Positions 42,922-53,115 are shown, numbered from the stretch's first letter. The stretch: DNA of 64,000 nucleotides from Cerasicoccus sp. TK19100 (GCF_027257155.1 NZ_JAPWDU010000007.1:62001-126000); one strand, 5' to 3'. The notes: a model not told the origin generated them from the letters alone. Translations and numbers: made by a program.

Positions 42922-44619
42922 CTAGTTATCATTGGCTGGTGTGGCTTCAGTGCGAAGCAGGTAGACCAAAAGCGCCAGCCAAAGTACGAACAGTCCGGTG
43001 AAGCTGGGGTATAGCTTGAGCACGAACGTCATCGGTAGTAGGAAAGTCGCGATCTGCCAAACCAGGGCAGCGATAAGTCTCGTCATGTCGCGGCGATGCT
43101 CGCGGGTGTCATCCTTTTTCCAAGCACGTGGCCAGAGCCCAAAGGGGCGAATCTGGCGGTAGAAATTTTCCTGCACTACCCGGGAGGTTGGGGACGAGAG
43201 AAATGTTCCCAGCAAGCAACCGATGGCCGACACCCCCATCACGCTCAGCAGAATTTGAAGCTCGTTTAGGCCCAGGTCGACAAAGACCAACGAGAACGAC
43301 GCGCCGAAGCCGAAGACTATCCCCAGTGCGAATCCGAGCCCGTTGAAGCGGCTCCAATACCAACGCAGCGTGAACGGCACAAGGAAGGCAGGGAAGAGCT
43401 GGATGACGATCGTTACCCACACATCGACGACGGACTCCACCGTTAGCAGCGCCAGTACAAGACCAGCGGCAACAATGCCAATCGAGGCCACATAACCCGC
43501 AATGACTTGGGCGCGTTGCGAAGCCTGTGGCTTGGCCAACTGGAATACATCTTTGACGACGTAGGATGCACCCGCGTTGATCGTGCTGTCGAAGGTAGAC
43601 ATCGATGCGGCAAAGATCGCCGCTACGACAATGCCGCGAATGCCGGCGGGAAAAAACTCTGATTGGAGCACCAGGGGAAGAATGCGCTCGGGGTCATCCT
43701 GCCCGATGCCCAAGTGGATGGCCAGCACGGCAAAGCCCAGCACCATCGGCCAGCGAAAGGCAAACAACACCGCCCAGAGCATGGCGATGCGCGAGCAGGC
43801 GCGCTCGTCCGGCGCGGCGTAAAAGCGCTGCGCCATGTAGGCGGAGCCACCCGAGCCGCCGAGCCCCTCCATGAGCCCTTTGCCCAACCAGCCGAGCAGG
43901 AACAGGCCAAAGATTTCGTAGTCGCCCACGGCGCTGCCAAGCCTGGGGAAGACGGTGTTGTAGTCCGCGCCCGGCCAAGCGGCGAGTAGCTCGGGATCGA
44001 CCAGAAGCCATGCGCGAAGGGAAACATAGATCGCCGCCGCGCCAATGAGGAAAGCCTGAAATACATCCGTCCAGACTACGCCGTACAGACCAGAGACCAT
44101 GGTATACACCAGTGCGATAATAGCCATCGCAACGGAGCAGGTCGCGGGTTCGAAGGGTAGGAACACCGCGAGGAATTTACCCGCTGCCGCAATGAAAAAC
44201 ACGACCATGCCGACGGTGATGATCAGATAGGTCAGGGCGGCGAGCAGGCGCGCGAGCTTACCCTCCCAACCAGCGCCAAAGCGTAGCTCCATCCACTCGG
44301 CGGTGGTCATCACTTGCGAGCGCTGGTGCCATTTTCCCATGAACGCCAGAAAGACGGCAATGGGCAAAACGACGCCACCGCGCATCTCGATAAAAAAGCC
44401 GTGCAGGCCGAACAGGTAGATCAGCGTGACGATGGTCATCGTGCCGGCGGCGTCGAGATTACTCGACATGCCGGAGGCCCCGAGCGCCCACCACGGCATC
44501 TTGCGCCCCCCGAGGAAGTAGTCATCCGCGCTTTGGCTGGCCTTGCGCGCGAGGTAGAAGCCCATGCCGAGCAGGCCGACCAAATAAGCCGCGACGATGG
44601 TGTAGTCTAAGGGGTGCAT
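42922..44619 (-). CDS. sodium:solute symporter (SSS family)
   Basis: A 565-residue transporter of the SSS family with about 13-14 membrane segments, starting with the usual D-Y-T-I-V-A-A-Y-L-V-G and the F-L-G-G-R-K-M-P-W-W-A block. Sodium-binding residues near S-T-F-D-S-T are present. It would bring in a sugar, acid or other small solute. It is second in a two-gene unit after a sulfatase, 54 bases away, which hints that its solute is a sulfated or otherwise decorated sugar. Confidence 0.9.
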   Translation of the reverse strand: MHPLDYTIVAAYLVGLLGMGFYLARKASQSADDYFLGGRKMPWWALGASGMSSNLDAAGTMTIVTLIYLFGLHGFFIEMRGGVVLPIAVFLAFMGKWHQRSQVMTTAEWMELRFGAGWEGKLARLLAALTYLIITVGMVVFFIAAAGKFLAVFLPFEPATCSVAMAIIALVYTMVSGLYGVVWTDVFQAFLIGAAAIYVSLRAWLLVDPELLAAWPGADYNTVFPRLGSAVGDYEIFGLFLLGWLGKGLMEGLGGSGGSAYMAQRFYAAPDERACSRIAMLWAVLFAFRWPMVLGFAVLAIHLGIGQDDPERILPLVLQSEFFPAGIRGIVVAAIFAASMSTFDSTINAGASYVVKDVFQLAKPQASQRAQVIAGYVASIGIVAAGLVLALLTVESVVDVWVTIVIQLFPAFLVPFTLRWYWSRFNGLGFALGIVFGFGASFSLVFVDLGLNELQILLSVMGVSAIGCLLGTFLSSPTSRVVQENFYRQIRPFGLWPRAWKKDDTREHRRDMTRLIAALVWQIATFLLPMTFVLKLYPSFTGLFVLWLALLVYLLRTEATPANDN

Positions 44620-44673
44620 CCATTGTAACTAAATGGCAGACCTCCCTGGGGCTCAAGGAACTTTTAAATTTGT

Positions 44674-46047
44674 CTACTTCCCACGGGCTTGGAGCATGTC
44701 TTTGGACCACTGCTGGATCTCGGCCCATTGCTCGTCGGTGGCATTGAGCGGGTCGAACTGGCTGGGGTCGGTGTCGACGTAGAGCTTGCGGAAAAGTTCC
44801 TCATTGCAGTCGGGGTTCGGCGTGTTGTATTGCGCGCCGATTTCTTGTCGCCACGTATCGAGAGCTGCTTGCATGGCGGCGAGCTGCTGCGGGTTTTCGG
44901 CGGCGAGGTCTTCGCGTTCACTGATGTCGGCGGCGAGGTTGTAGAGCTCGGCGGTCTCGACGTCGTAGCGTTCGACGAGTAGCCAGTCGCCATCGCGCAT
45001 CGCGCCGCAGGGGCGGCCGCCCTGGTTGGTGTAATGCGGAAAATGCCAGAACAGCGGGCGCTCGATAATTTCCCCGCCGAGCAGGCCGCGGGCAAAGCTG
45101 GCACCGTCGAGGTTCGTGGGGGCCTCGGCACCAATTAGCTCCAGCAGCGTCGGAATCCAGTCCACGTTGTTGACCGGTGTATCGATCACCCGGCCAGCGG
45201 GGATGCTCTTTGGCCAGCGGACGATGAGCGGCACGCGTTGGCCGCCTTCGTAAACGTAGCCCTTGCCAGCGCGAAACGGCGTGTTGTGGGTAACGCGTTG
45301 ATGCCCGCCCTCGGGGACGTGGAGGCCACCGTTGTCCGAGGTAAAAACGACGATGGTGTTATCGGCCAGGCCGAGCTCGTCAATCTTGTCGAGCAAGACG
45401 CCCATGCTGTTGTCGAGCTCTTCGATTAGGCCGGCATAAACGGGCTCGAAGGCGTCCTTGTTTTTCTCGATAAGGCTGGGCTTGGCGGTGTAGGGAATGT
45501 GCGGCGTGTAGTGGCCGAGATACGCGATGAAGGGCTTGTCCTGATTAGCCTCGATGAATTCGATGGCCTTGTGGGTTAGTTCGTATTCGGCCTTGCCGCC
45601 TTCGGTCTCGGAAGGCTCGGTGCTCTTGCCGTCGGAGGGCCGGTAGACGTAGTCGAAGCCATGCTCTTCGGGGCCGGGCTCATTGCCCACATGCCACTTC
45701 CCGATAAGTCCGGTGGTGTAGCCGGCTTCTTTGAAATAGCGGGGCAGCGTCTTGATCGAGGTGGGGATGCTCATCTCGATTTCCGGATGGAGGACGCGCT
45801 GGGCCGGGCCATCGGGGCGACCGGGCAGGAACGTGGTAATGTGCAGGCGCGCGGGATTAAAACCCGTTAGCAAGCCCGCGCGTGAGGCCGAACAAATCGC
45901 CTGCGAGGCATAGGCCGAGGTGAAGCGCGTCCCCTCGGCGGCGAGGGCGTCGAGGCGCGGAGTGTTGTGATCCTCGCGGCCATCGCAGTGCAGGTCATTG
46001 ATGCCGAGGTCGTCACAGATAACGAAAACTATGTTGGGGGAATGCAT
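44674..46047 (-). CDS. type I sulfatase (S1 family, probably cytoplasmic)
   Basis: A 457-residue formylglycine sulfatase. Cys52 in C-S-A-S-R is the site turned into formylglycine (the C-x-P/A-x-R mark), and the N-terminal C-D-D-L-G holds the calcium Asp pair. Later K-W-H-V-G, G-H-Y-T-P-H and T-S-D-N-G-G are metal and sulfate marks. There is no signal peptide: the protein starts M-H-S-P-N-I-V-F-V-I. So it probably removes sulfate from a small sugar after uptake by the symporter encoded just after it. No maturase (FGE or anSME) gene is in the window. Confidence 0.92.
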   Translation of the reverse strand: MHSPNIVFVICDDLGINDLHCDGREDHNTPRLDALAAEGTRFTSAYASQAICSASRAGLLTGFNPARLHITTFLPGRPDGPAQRVLHPEIEMSIPTSIKTLPRYFKEAGYTTGLIGKWHVGNEPGPEEHGFDYVYRPSDGKSTEPSETEGGKAEYELTHKAIEFIEANQDKPFIAYLGHYTPHIPYTAKPSLIEKNKDAFEPVYAGLIEELDNSMGVLLDKIDELGLADNTIVVFTSDNGGLHVPEGGHQRVTHNTPFRAGKGYVYEGGQRVPLIVRWPKSIPAGRVIDTPVNNVDWIPTLLELIGAEAPTNLDGASFARGLLGGEIIERPLFWHFPHYTNQGGRPCGAMRDGDWLLVERYDVETAELYNLAADISEREDLAAENPQQLAAMQAALDTWRQEIGAQYNTPNPDCNEELFRKLYVDTDPSQFDPLNATDEQWAEIQQWSKDMLQARGK

Positions 46048-46182
46048 GGGCGTTGATTGAAGATAGTCAGGCCGCGAATGCCAATCACGTTTTAAGGTCC
46101 GCAGATTTCACATAATTGTAACTAGATTCTTTAGACTCTACTATTGATATCCAGTCTGAGTCTATTAACAGTAGAAGTTCTT

Positions 46183-48306
46183 ATGCTATCCAAGCCTACT
46201 TCCACTGCTCTCATCATTTCGTCACTCACACTGCCATTGGCGCATGCACAGTTTGCGCCGGGGCCAAACCCGATCAACGGTGCCAGCAGCTCGCCGCAGA
46301 CGCTCAGCTCGGGCACGGGCGAGATTACCAGCTCCGGCGTATTAACGGTCAGCGGGAGTAGTGTCGCCGTCACGGTTACTGGCGACAGCACGCTGATCAA
46401 CGGTAACTTCCTTCTGCAAAATGGCACGGGTCGCGCGGTGCGTATTAATACGCTGCCGAATACTTTTAATCTGGTTAACCATTCCGGTGCGTTTATCCAG
46501 ACGAGTGACGCGGACGCCATTCAGTGGAATGCCGGCACTGGCAACCCGAGTATCGACTTGGACAACGCCGGCACGATCACGACCTTGGGCAGCGGGCAGG
46601 CTATCGATTTTGATAGCTACATCGGCACGAATTTTGACCTCAATAATATGGTTGGCGGAACGATTGACGCCTCCGGCAACGTCGCCGTGCTGGTCGGAGG
46701 TGGCGGCCAAATCCTGAATAACGGGGTGATCCGCTCGCAGGCTGACCGTGCAATCGAAGCCGGTGGCACCATGACCATTAATAATTTTGGCAACATCGAG
46801 AGCACCAACGGCGACACCATTCGCGTCGGCGACAACAGCTTTGTCATCAACCAAAGTGGTGCCTACATTCAGGCGACCGCAGTCGTCAACGGCACGGAGC
46901 TGCAGTCGGATGACGGCATCAGCCTTGGTGAAGCGACCGGGGTTACAGTGACCAATAGTGGCACGATTCAAGGCCGCCATGGCGTAACGGGGGGTGCCGA
47001 CACTTACACGATTGAGGTGAACAACGAAGTCGGCGGCCTTATCACCGGGCTTAACGGCTCAGGCGTGAATATCGACGGGCTCACCACCACCTCCGGTGCC
47101 ACGGTCACCAATCGCGGCACGATCGAAGGCCGCGTCAGCTCGCTCTCCGGTGTCACCACGGGCGACGGCGATGGCGTGGATGTCGACGGCGTGCTCAACT
47201 TGACCAACTATGGCACCATTGCCGGTTTGGGCGCTGATGGCAACGACAGCGGCGGCAACCCCAACAATGCCGAGGGTGTTGCGGCTGGCGGCGGCATCAT
47301 CCACAACATGGAAGGCGGCGATATTTATGGCCAGGCGGCTACGGGCAATCTCTCCCGTGAAGGGCGAGGCATTTTGATCGATGACGGCATGGGTGGCTCA
47401 GGCGTGGCTACGACCACTATTAACAACGCGGGCTCGATCCGCGGTGTGTCCAGCTACGCGATTAAGTTTGTGGGCGAGTTTGACGACGAGATCGCCAACA
47501 GCGCCACGGGCACGATCCAAGGCAATGGCGTGGGGACCGGCGGCGCGATCCAGACCGGTGGCGGCAATGACACGATCAATAATTACGGCACGATCCAGGG
47601 TAACAACGGCATCGCGATCCAGACCGAAGGCGGCAATGACACCGTTAACCTGATTGGCGGCTCCGTCACCGGAAACATCGACGGTGGCACCGGCACGGAC
47701 TCGATCGATTTGTCCTCTGGCATCAATGAGCCGCTGACTTATGCGGGCATCATTTCCAACTTTGAAAGCAGTGAAATTTCCGGTGGCGTGGTGATCATCA
47801 ACGGCGAGGATCAAAGCACGCTGACCACGGTTTTGGCCGATGCAACCTTGGGGGGCAATGGCCAGTTCGCCGCGCTTACGCTGAACAGCGGTGCGACGCT
47901 TTCTCCCGGCAACAGCCCCGGCACGATCCAAGTAGCTGGCGACCTGAATTTCGATGCCGACACGCAGTTTGACTTCGAACTGGGCACCAGCTCTGACCTC
48001 GTCGATATCGAAGGCAGCATGGTTTTCGCCGGTGGTCCGATCACCTCGGCCGTTTTGAATATCTCCGATTCGGGCGGGCTGACCGAGACCACTTACACGC
48101 TCTTTGAATTCGGCTCCAGCAGCGGTTTCGATGAAGACAATTTTATCTTTGGCGATGTGCCGGATGGCTTCGAGGGCTTCCTGACGCTCAACGCAACGTC
48201 GTTGGATTTAACCGTCACCCAGGTGCCTGAGCCGGAGACGATTTGGTTCCTCGCCATGACAGGGCTGGCCTTGGTTTGGATGCGCCGTCGTCGCCAACAA
48301 AGCTAG
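46183..48306 (+). CDS. PEP-CTERM surface protein with Gly/Asn-rich beta repeats
   Basis: A 707-residue exported protein. Residues 1-24 are a signal peptide. The main part (about 30-520) has many short repeats with N-x-G-T-I, G-D-G-V-D-V-D-G and G-G-N-D-T-I-N-N-Y-G, typical of right-handed beta-helix, autotransporter-associated proteins. The end has V-P-E-P-E-T, a membrane segment and R-R-R-R, a PEP-CTERM sorting tail that exosortase would cut. It has no translocator barrel, so it is probably released or held on the surface or in a matrix. An intrinsic terminator follows. Confidence 0.85.
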   Translation: MLSKPTSTALIISSLTLPLAHAQFAPGPNPINGASSSPQTLSSGTGEITSSGVLTVSGSSVAVTVTGDSTLINGNFLLQNGTGRAVRINTLPNTFNLVNHSGAFIQTSDADAIQWNAGTGNPSIDLDNAGTITTLGSGQAIDFDSYIGTNFDLNNMVGGTIDASGNVAVLVGGGGQILNNGVIRSQADRAIEAGGTMTINNFGNIESTNGDTIRVGDNSFVINQSGAYIQATAVVNGTELQSDDGISLGEATGVTVTNSGTIQGRHGVTGGADTYTIEVNNEVGGLITGLNGSGVNIDGLTTTSGATVTNRGTIEGRVSSLSGVTTGDGDGVDVDGVLNLTNYGTIAGLGADGNDSGGNPNNAEGVAAGGGIIHNMEGGDIYGQAATGNLSREGRGILIDDGMGGSGVATTTINNAGSIRGVSSYAIKFVGEFDDEIANSATGTIQGNGVGTGGAIQTGGGNDTINNYGTIQGNNGIAIQTEGGNDTVNLIGGSVTGNIDGGTGTDSIDLSSGINEPLTYAGIISNFESSEISGGVVIINGEDQSTLTTVLADATLGGNGQFAALTLNSGATLSPGNSPGTIQVAGDLNFDADTQFDFELGTSSDLVDIEGSMVFAGGPITSAVLNISDSGGLTETTYTLFEFGSSSGFDEDNFIFGDVPDGFEGFLTLNATSLDLTVTQVPEPETIWFLAMTGLALVWMRRRRQQS

Positions 48307-48332
48307 TTTTAACAATTTTTACTGACTGAAAG

Positions 48333-48368
48333 AAAAGCCGCATGCTCCGTCTGGAGTATGCGGCTTTT
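48333..48368 (+). terminator. intrinsic terminator after the PEP-CTERM gene
   Basis: AAAAGCCGCAT (48333-48343) pairs perfectly with ATGCGGCTTTT (48358-48368), a strong stem with four Ts in the 3' arm, 27 bases after the stop codon. Confidence 0.85.
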
Positions 48369-48550
48369 GAATATTGAAATTGCGTTGACGCTTATTGGCG
48401 GCGAATGGCCGATAGGCCAAGGTGGTCGAAGTTATAGCGTCAAACACGATATGTTGCGCAGTTGGCAAGGACACCGATCATGCCTGCATAGGCTATATGT
48501 CTAACCACTAAACCTTGACTTCGCGGCTCTGCTATTAGTCTCTCTACGGT

Positions 48551-51500
48551 ATGGATAAGTTGCTTGCTGCCAACCGCAGTGAAATTGCCGTGCGCATTAT
48601 GCGCAGCGCGACCGAACTCGGGTTGCGCACCGTTGCCATTTACGCCGATGAAGACCGCTTTGGGGTTCATCGATTTAAGGCTGATGAGTCTTACAAGGTT
48701 GGGGTGGGAAAGGGCCCCGTTGCCGCCTATCTTGATATAGAGAGCATCATCTCGATGGCGGTTGAGAAGGGAGTTAAGTATGTCCACCCCGGCTACGGCT
48801 TCCTTTCGGAGAACGCTCACTTTGCCCGCGCCTGCGCGGATGCCGGTTTGGTGTTCGTTGGTCCGCAGCCCGAAATGCTCGAGCGCATGGGCGACAAAAC
48901 CGAGGCCCGAAAAATTGCCGAGATGGCCAAAGTGCCCACGCTCCCCGGCACGAAGGACCCGATCAAGGACCCCAAGAAGGCCAAGGCGGCCGCGAAGAAA
49001 GTTGGCTTCCCGCTGATCATTAAGGCGGCCTTCGGCGGCGGCGGTCGCGGCATGCGTGTCGTCAAGAAAGAGGAAGATCTCGAAAACCTTTTGCAGGAAG
49101 CGCAGAACGAAGCCCAGACCGCATTCGGCAACCCCGCCGTTTTCCTGGAGCGCTACGTGGGTCGCGCCAAACACATCGAAGTGCAGATCCTCGGCGACAA
49201 GCATGGCAACGTCATGCACCTGCACGAGCGCGATTGCTCGGTGCAGCGCCGCCACCAGAAGGTGGTTGAAGTGGCACCGTCGATCAACCTCCCGGACGAG
49301 ACCCGTATCGCGCTTTGTGACGCCGCGGTCAAGGTCGCCAAGGCTGTAAATTACGAGAACGCCGGCACCGTCGAGTTCCTCTACGACCTCGACACCGACG
49401 AGTGGTTCTTTATCGAGATGAACCCCCGCGTGCAGGTGGAGCACACCGTCACGGAAGTCATCACCGGCATCGACATCGTCCGCTCGCAGATCCTCATCGC
49501 GCAGGGCAAAAAGCTGACCGACCCCGAGCTGGCGCTGCCCAAGCAAGAAGACGTGCCGCGCAACGGCTTTGCCATGCAGGCCCGCATCACGACCGAGGAC
49601 CCGGAAAAGAATTTCGCGCCCGACTACGGCAAGATCGTTAACTACCGCTCGGCGGCCGGTTTTGGCATCCGCCTCGATGGCGCCATGGGCGACACCGGCT
49701 CGGTCATCACGCCGTTTTACGACTCGCTCCTCGTTAAGCTGACGGCGTCCGCCTCAAGCTTCGACATCGCTTGCCGCCGCATGCTGCGCGCCCTGCAGGA
49801 GATGCGTATCCGCGGCGTGAAGACGAACATTCCGTTCATCGAAAACGTCGTGAACCACCCGGACTTCGTTTCCGGCATGGCGACGACGACCATGATCGAC
49901 ACCTCGCCGGAGCTGTTCCAGTTCAAGCCGCGCAAGGACCGCGCCACGAAGCTGCTCAAGTTCCTCGGCGACACGATCGTCAACGGCAACGACCAGGTCA
50001 AAGGCCGTCCGGTGCCCAAAATGGACCTCCCCGTTATCGTCCCGGAATACGACCACAAGGAGGCCGTCCCGTCCGGCACGCGCGACTACTTGCTCAAGCA
50101 CGGTGCCACGAAGTTTGCCGAGTGGACGACTAAGCAGAAGCAACTGCTAATCACCGACACTACCTTCCGCGACGCCCACCAGAGCTTGCTCGCCGCCCGC
50201 GTGCGCACCTACGACATGATGCAGGTCGCCGGGGCCATGGCTCACCGCGCACCGCAGCTTTACTCCATGGAAATGTGGGGTGGGGCGACGTTTGACACCT
50301 CGATGCGCTTCCTGAAAGAGGGCCCGTTCAAGCGCCTGCGCAAGCTCCGCGAAAAAATCCCGAACATCTGTTTCCAGATGCTCTTCCGGGGGTCGAACGC
50401 CGTGGGTTACGCCGCCTATCCGGACAACGTCATTAAAGGCTTCATCAAGCACTCGGCCGAGGCGGGCATGGACATTTTCCGTATCTTCGACTCGCTGAAT
50501 TATTTGCCGAACCTGAAGGTCGCCATGGAAACCGTGGCCGGCCAAACGCACGGCGTTTGCGAAGGCACCTTGTGCTACACGGGTAACATCCTCGACGCCA
50601 AGCGCGACAAGTATGACCTGAAATACTACGTCGATCTGGCGAAGGAGCTGGAAAAGATGGGCGCGCATATTATCGCGATCAAGGATATGTCCGGCCTGTG
50701 CCACCCGATGGCCGCCGAGAAGCTCGTCAAGACGCTGAAGCAGGAGGTCGGCGTGCCGATCCACTTCCATACGCACGACTCCAGCGGCATCGCCAGCGCC
50801 TCGATCATCAAGGCCGCCGAGGCAGGGGTCGACGTGGTGGACCTCGCGATTTCCTCGCTGTCCGGCCTCACCGCGCAGCCGAACCTGAACTCGATCGTTT
50901 ACGCGCTCGCCGGTTCGCCTCGCGACACGGGGCTCGACCAGACTTTCCTCAACGAGCTGTCCATCTACTGGGAGGCCGTGCGTCAATATTACGGGCCGTT
51001 CGACACGTCGCCCAAGTTTGGCAGCGCCGAGGTCTACTCGCACGAAATGCCTGGCGGCCAATACACCAATCTGCGCGAGCAAGCGTCGGCCCTCGGTCTG
51101 GGCGCACGCTGGCCGGAGGTGGTCCGCTACTATGAGGAGGTCAACGAGCTCTTTGGTGACATCGTCAAGGTCACGCCGAGCTCCAAGGTGGTCGGCGATA
51201 TGGCGATCTTCCTGCTCACCCGTGGCATCGAGCCAAGGGACCTTTGCAACCTCGAGCCCGGCAGCCAGCCATTCCCAGCGTCGGTCATCGATATGCTCGG
51301 CGGCGGCCTCGGCCAGCCCAAGGGCGGTTTCCCGAAGAAGGTCGTGAAAACGGTCCTCGGCGACAAGAAGCCGCGCAAGGGACGGCCCGGCAGCTACGCC
51401 GAAAAAATCGACCTCGACGAGACGATGGCCAAGGTCACCAAGATGCGCGGCCGCGAGGCGAATACGGACGACCTTTACAGCTACCTGATGTATCCCGACG

Positions 51501-51991
51501 TCTACAAGCAGCTCGTGGATTTCGTCAAGGAGTATGGCCACGCCCGGGTACTGCCGACTCCGGCGTTCTTCTACGGCCTCAAGACCGGCGAGGAAATTTC
51601 CGTCGAGATCGAAGAGGGCAAAACGCTGTTCGTGAAGCTGATCACCATCGGTGAGCCCAACGAGGAAGGCTTCCGCACGCTGACCTTCGAGATGAATGGC
51701 CGTGCCCGCGAATGCGTGGTGCGGGACAAGTCCATCGCCTCCGAGGCTCAGAAGCGTCCCCAAGTCGATGCGGGTGACGAAAAGCAGGTGGGCGCGCCGA
51801 TTCCGGCAATGATCTCCAGCGTATCCGTTAGCGTGGGTAACAAGGTGAAGAAGGGCGACAAGCTCGTCGTCCTCGAAGCCATGAAGATGCAAAGCACCGT
51901 TTACGCGCCCTGCGATGGCGTTGTCGACGAGCTGACCATCAAGGCTGGTGACCAAGTCGAAGCCAAGGATCTCCTCGTCCGCCTCCGCTAG
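48551..51991 (+). CDS. pyc: pyruvate carboxylase
   Basis: A 1146-residue biotin enzyme that makes oxaloacetate from pyruvate, bicarbonate and ATP. The biotin carboxylase part (about 1-450) has the G-G-G-G-R-G-M ATP loop and E-M-N-P-R-V-Q-V-E-H. The carboxyl-transferase part (about 530-1000) has T-F-R-D-A-H-Q-S and K-D-M-S-G. The C-terminal biotin carrier part has E-A-M-K-M-Q, Lys1112 being the biotin site. All domains are present in one chain. It supplies the TCA cycle and gluconeogenesis when the cell grows on lactate or pyruvate. It is a single gene with a terminator after it. Confidence 0.95.
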   Translation: MDKLLAANRSEIAVRIMRSATELGLRTVAIYADEDRFGVHRFKADESYKVGVGKGPVAAYLDIESIISMAVEKGVKYVHPGYGFLSENAHFARACADAGLVFVGPQPEMLERMGDKTEARKIAEMAKVPTLPGTKDPIKDPKKAKAAAKKVGFPLIIKAAFGGGGRGMRVVKKEEDLENLLQEAQNEAQTAFGNPAVFLERYVGRAKHIEVQILGDKHGNVMHLHERDCSVQRRHQKVVEVAPSINLPDETRIALCDAAVKVAKAVNYENAGTVEFLYDLDTDEWFFIEMNPRVQVEHTVTEVITGIDIVRSQILIAQGKKLTDPELALPKQEDVPRNGFAMQARITTEDPEKNFAPDYGKIVNYRSAAGFGIRLDGAMGDTGSVITPFYDSLLVKLTASASSFDIACRRMLRALQEMRIRGVKTNIPFIENVVNHPDFVSGMATTTMIDTSPELFQFKPRKDRATKLLKFLGDTIVNGNDQVKGRPVPKMDLPVIVPEYDHKEAVPSGTRDYLLKHGATKFAEWTTKQKQLLITDTTFRDAHQSLLAARVRTYDMMQVAGAMAHRAPQLYSMEMWGGATFDTSMRFLKEGPFKRLRKLREKIPNICFQMLFRGSNAVGYAAYPDNVIKGFIKHSAEAGMDIFRIFDSLNYLPNLKVAMETVAGQTHGVCEGTLCYTGNILDAKRDKYDLKYYVDLAKELEKMGAHIIAIKDMSGLCHPMAAEKLVKTLKQEVGVPIHFHTHDSSGIASASIIKAAEAGVDVVDLAISSLSGLTAQPNLNSIVYALAGSPRDTGLDQTFLNELSIYWEAVRQYYGPFDTSPKFGSAEVYSHEMPGGQYTNLREQASALGLGARWPEVVRYYEEVNELFGDIVKVTPSSKVVGDMAIFLLTRGIEPRDLCNLEPGSQPFPASVIDMLGGGLGQPKGGFPKKVVKTVLGDKKPRKGRPGSYAEKIDLDETMAKVTKMRGREANTDDLYSYLMYPDVYKQLVDFVKEYGHARVLPTPAFFYGLKTGEEISVEIEEGKTLFVKLITIGEPNEEGFRTLTFEMNGRARECVVRDKSIASEAQKRPQVDAGDEKQVGAPIPAMISSVSVSVGNKVKKGDKLVVLEAMKMQSTVYAPCDGVVDELTIKAGDQVEAKDLLVRLR

Positions 51992-52056
51992 GCAACCTGC
52001 AGTCGCATCCAGTTATTTGCCCATTGGGCAAATTGCAGCGAGTAAATTTACTACAG

Positions 52057-52091
52057 CAGAGCCATTCCTCGTGGAGTGGCTCTGTTTTTTT
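52057..52091 (+). terminator. intrinsic terminator after pyc
   Basis: CAGAGCCATTCC (52057-52068) pairs with GGAGTGGCTCTG (52073-52084) with one wobble, followed by seven Ts. Confidence 0.88.
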
Positions 52092-52171
52092 GCCGCATTC
52101 GTTGGGTTTTTCTGAATAATCATTGACGCAGAAATATTTCCCATCAACATATCAAAATAAATTGATGCGTT

Positions 52172-53056
52172 ATGCCTCGTAAGATTATTTCCAAGTTCGC
52201 AGACGGCCGCAAAGTGTTCTCCGTCGAGTTTTTTCCCGCCAAGACTGAAGAAGGCGCGCGCCAGATCCTGCGCACCGCCCACTCGCTGAAGGCTTATAAT
52301 CCGGATTTCGTGTCCATCACCTACGGTGCCGGTGGCTCCACCCGTGAGCGCACCATCGAATACGGTGAGTTGCTACGCGACCTGTTTGACTACGAGGTCA
52401 TGCCGCACCTGACCTGCGTCGGCCACTCCAAGGACGACCTCGTGGGCATCCTGGAGCGCTTCCAGAAGAGTGATTTCCACAACATCATGACCCTGCGCGG
52501 TGACCCGCCCAAGGGCCAGACGGACTTTAAACCACACCCCGAGGGCCTGGCCTATGCGTCGGATCTGGTGGCGTTTATTAAAGAGCGTTTTCCGGACTTC
52601 TGCCTTGGTGTGGGCGGTTACCCGGAGAAGCATCCCGAGGCGTCGGACCTGCAAGCCGACTTGGCCAACTTGAAAATCAAGGCCGATGCGGGGGCAGACT
52701 TCATCACCACGCAGCTCTTCTTCCGCAACGAGCTGTATTTCAAGTTTGTCGACAATTGCCGCGCCTTGGGCATCGAAATCCCGGTTTTGCCGGGCGTGAT
52801 GCCGGCGCTGTCGTTCGACCAAGTGAAGCGCTTCTGCAACTTCTGCGGAGCCGACGTGCCGCGTGAATTGCTCGGCAAGTTGGAGCTGGTCAAAGACGAC
52901 GAGGTGGCCTCACAGGCGGTCGGCGTCGAATGGGCCTTCAAGCAGATCCGTGAACTGCTGGACAAGGGAGCGCCCGGCGTACACCTCTACATTCTGAATC
53001 GCTCAGCGGCGGCGGTGGAGCTGATGGAAAAACTCCGGTCGGCCAACGCGCTATAA
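52172..53056 (+). CDS. metF: methylenetetrahydrofolate reductase
   Basis: A 294-residue FAD enzyme that reduces methylene- to methyl-tetrahydrofolate for methionine synthesis. Marks are V-S-I-T-Y-G-A-G-G-S-T-R, H-L-T-C-V-G-H-S, L-R-G-D-P-P-K-G and A-D-F-I-T-T-Q-L-F-F. The early F-S-V-E-F-F-P-A-K holds the catalytic Glu. Length and motif order fit the bacterial family. Confidence 0.94.
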   Translation: MPRKIISKFADGRKVFSVEFFPAKTEEGARQILRTAHSLKAYNPDFVSITYGAGGSTRERTIEYGELLRDLFDYEVMPHLTCVGHSKDDLVGILERFQKSDFHNIMTLRGDPPKGQTDFKPHPEGLAYASDLVAFIKERFPDFCLGVGGYPEKHPEASDLQADLANLKIKADAGADFITTQLFFRNELYFKFVDNCRALGIEIPVLPGVMPALSFDQVKRFCNFCGADVPRELLGKLELVKDDEVASQAVGVEWAFKQIRELLDKGAPGVHLYILNRSAAAVELMEKLRSANAL

Positions 53057-53060
53057 ACAT

Positions 53061-53093
53061 AAAAAAGCCTGTCGGCACATGGCCAACAGGCTT
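53061..53093 (-). terminator. intrinsic terminator for the winged-helix gene (minus strand)
   Basis: AAGCCTGT and ACAGGCTT arms surround a loop, and on the minus strand the stem is followed by six Ts. It is 23 bases after the stop codon of the minus-strand regulator and just after metF on the plus strand. Confidence 0.75.
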
Positions 53094-53115
53094 GCTGAAA
53101 AAACGTTGCCGAAAA

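Noticed and set aside
50147-51955. A 602-residue minus-strand frame inside pyc
   Set aside because: Antisense shadow of the carboxyl-transferase and biotin-carrier parts of pyruvate carboxylase.
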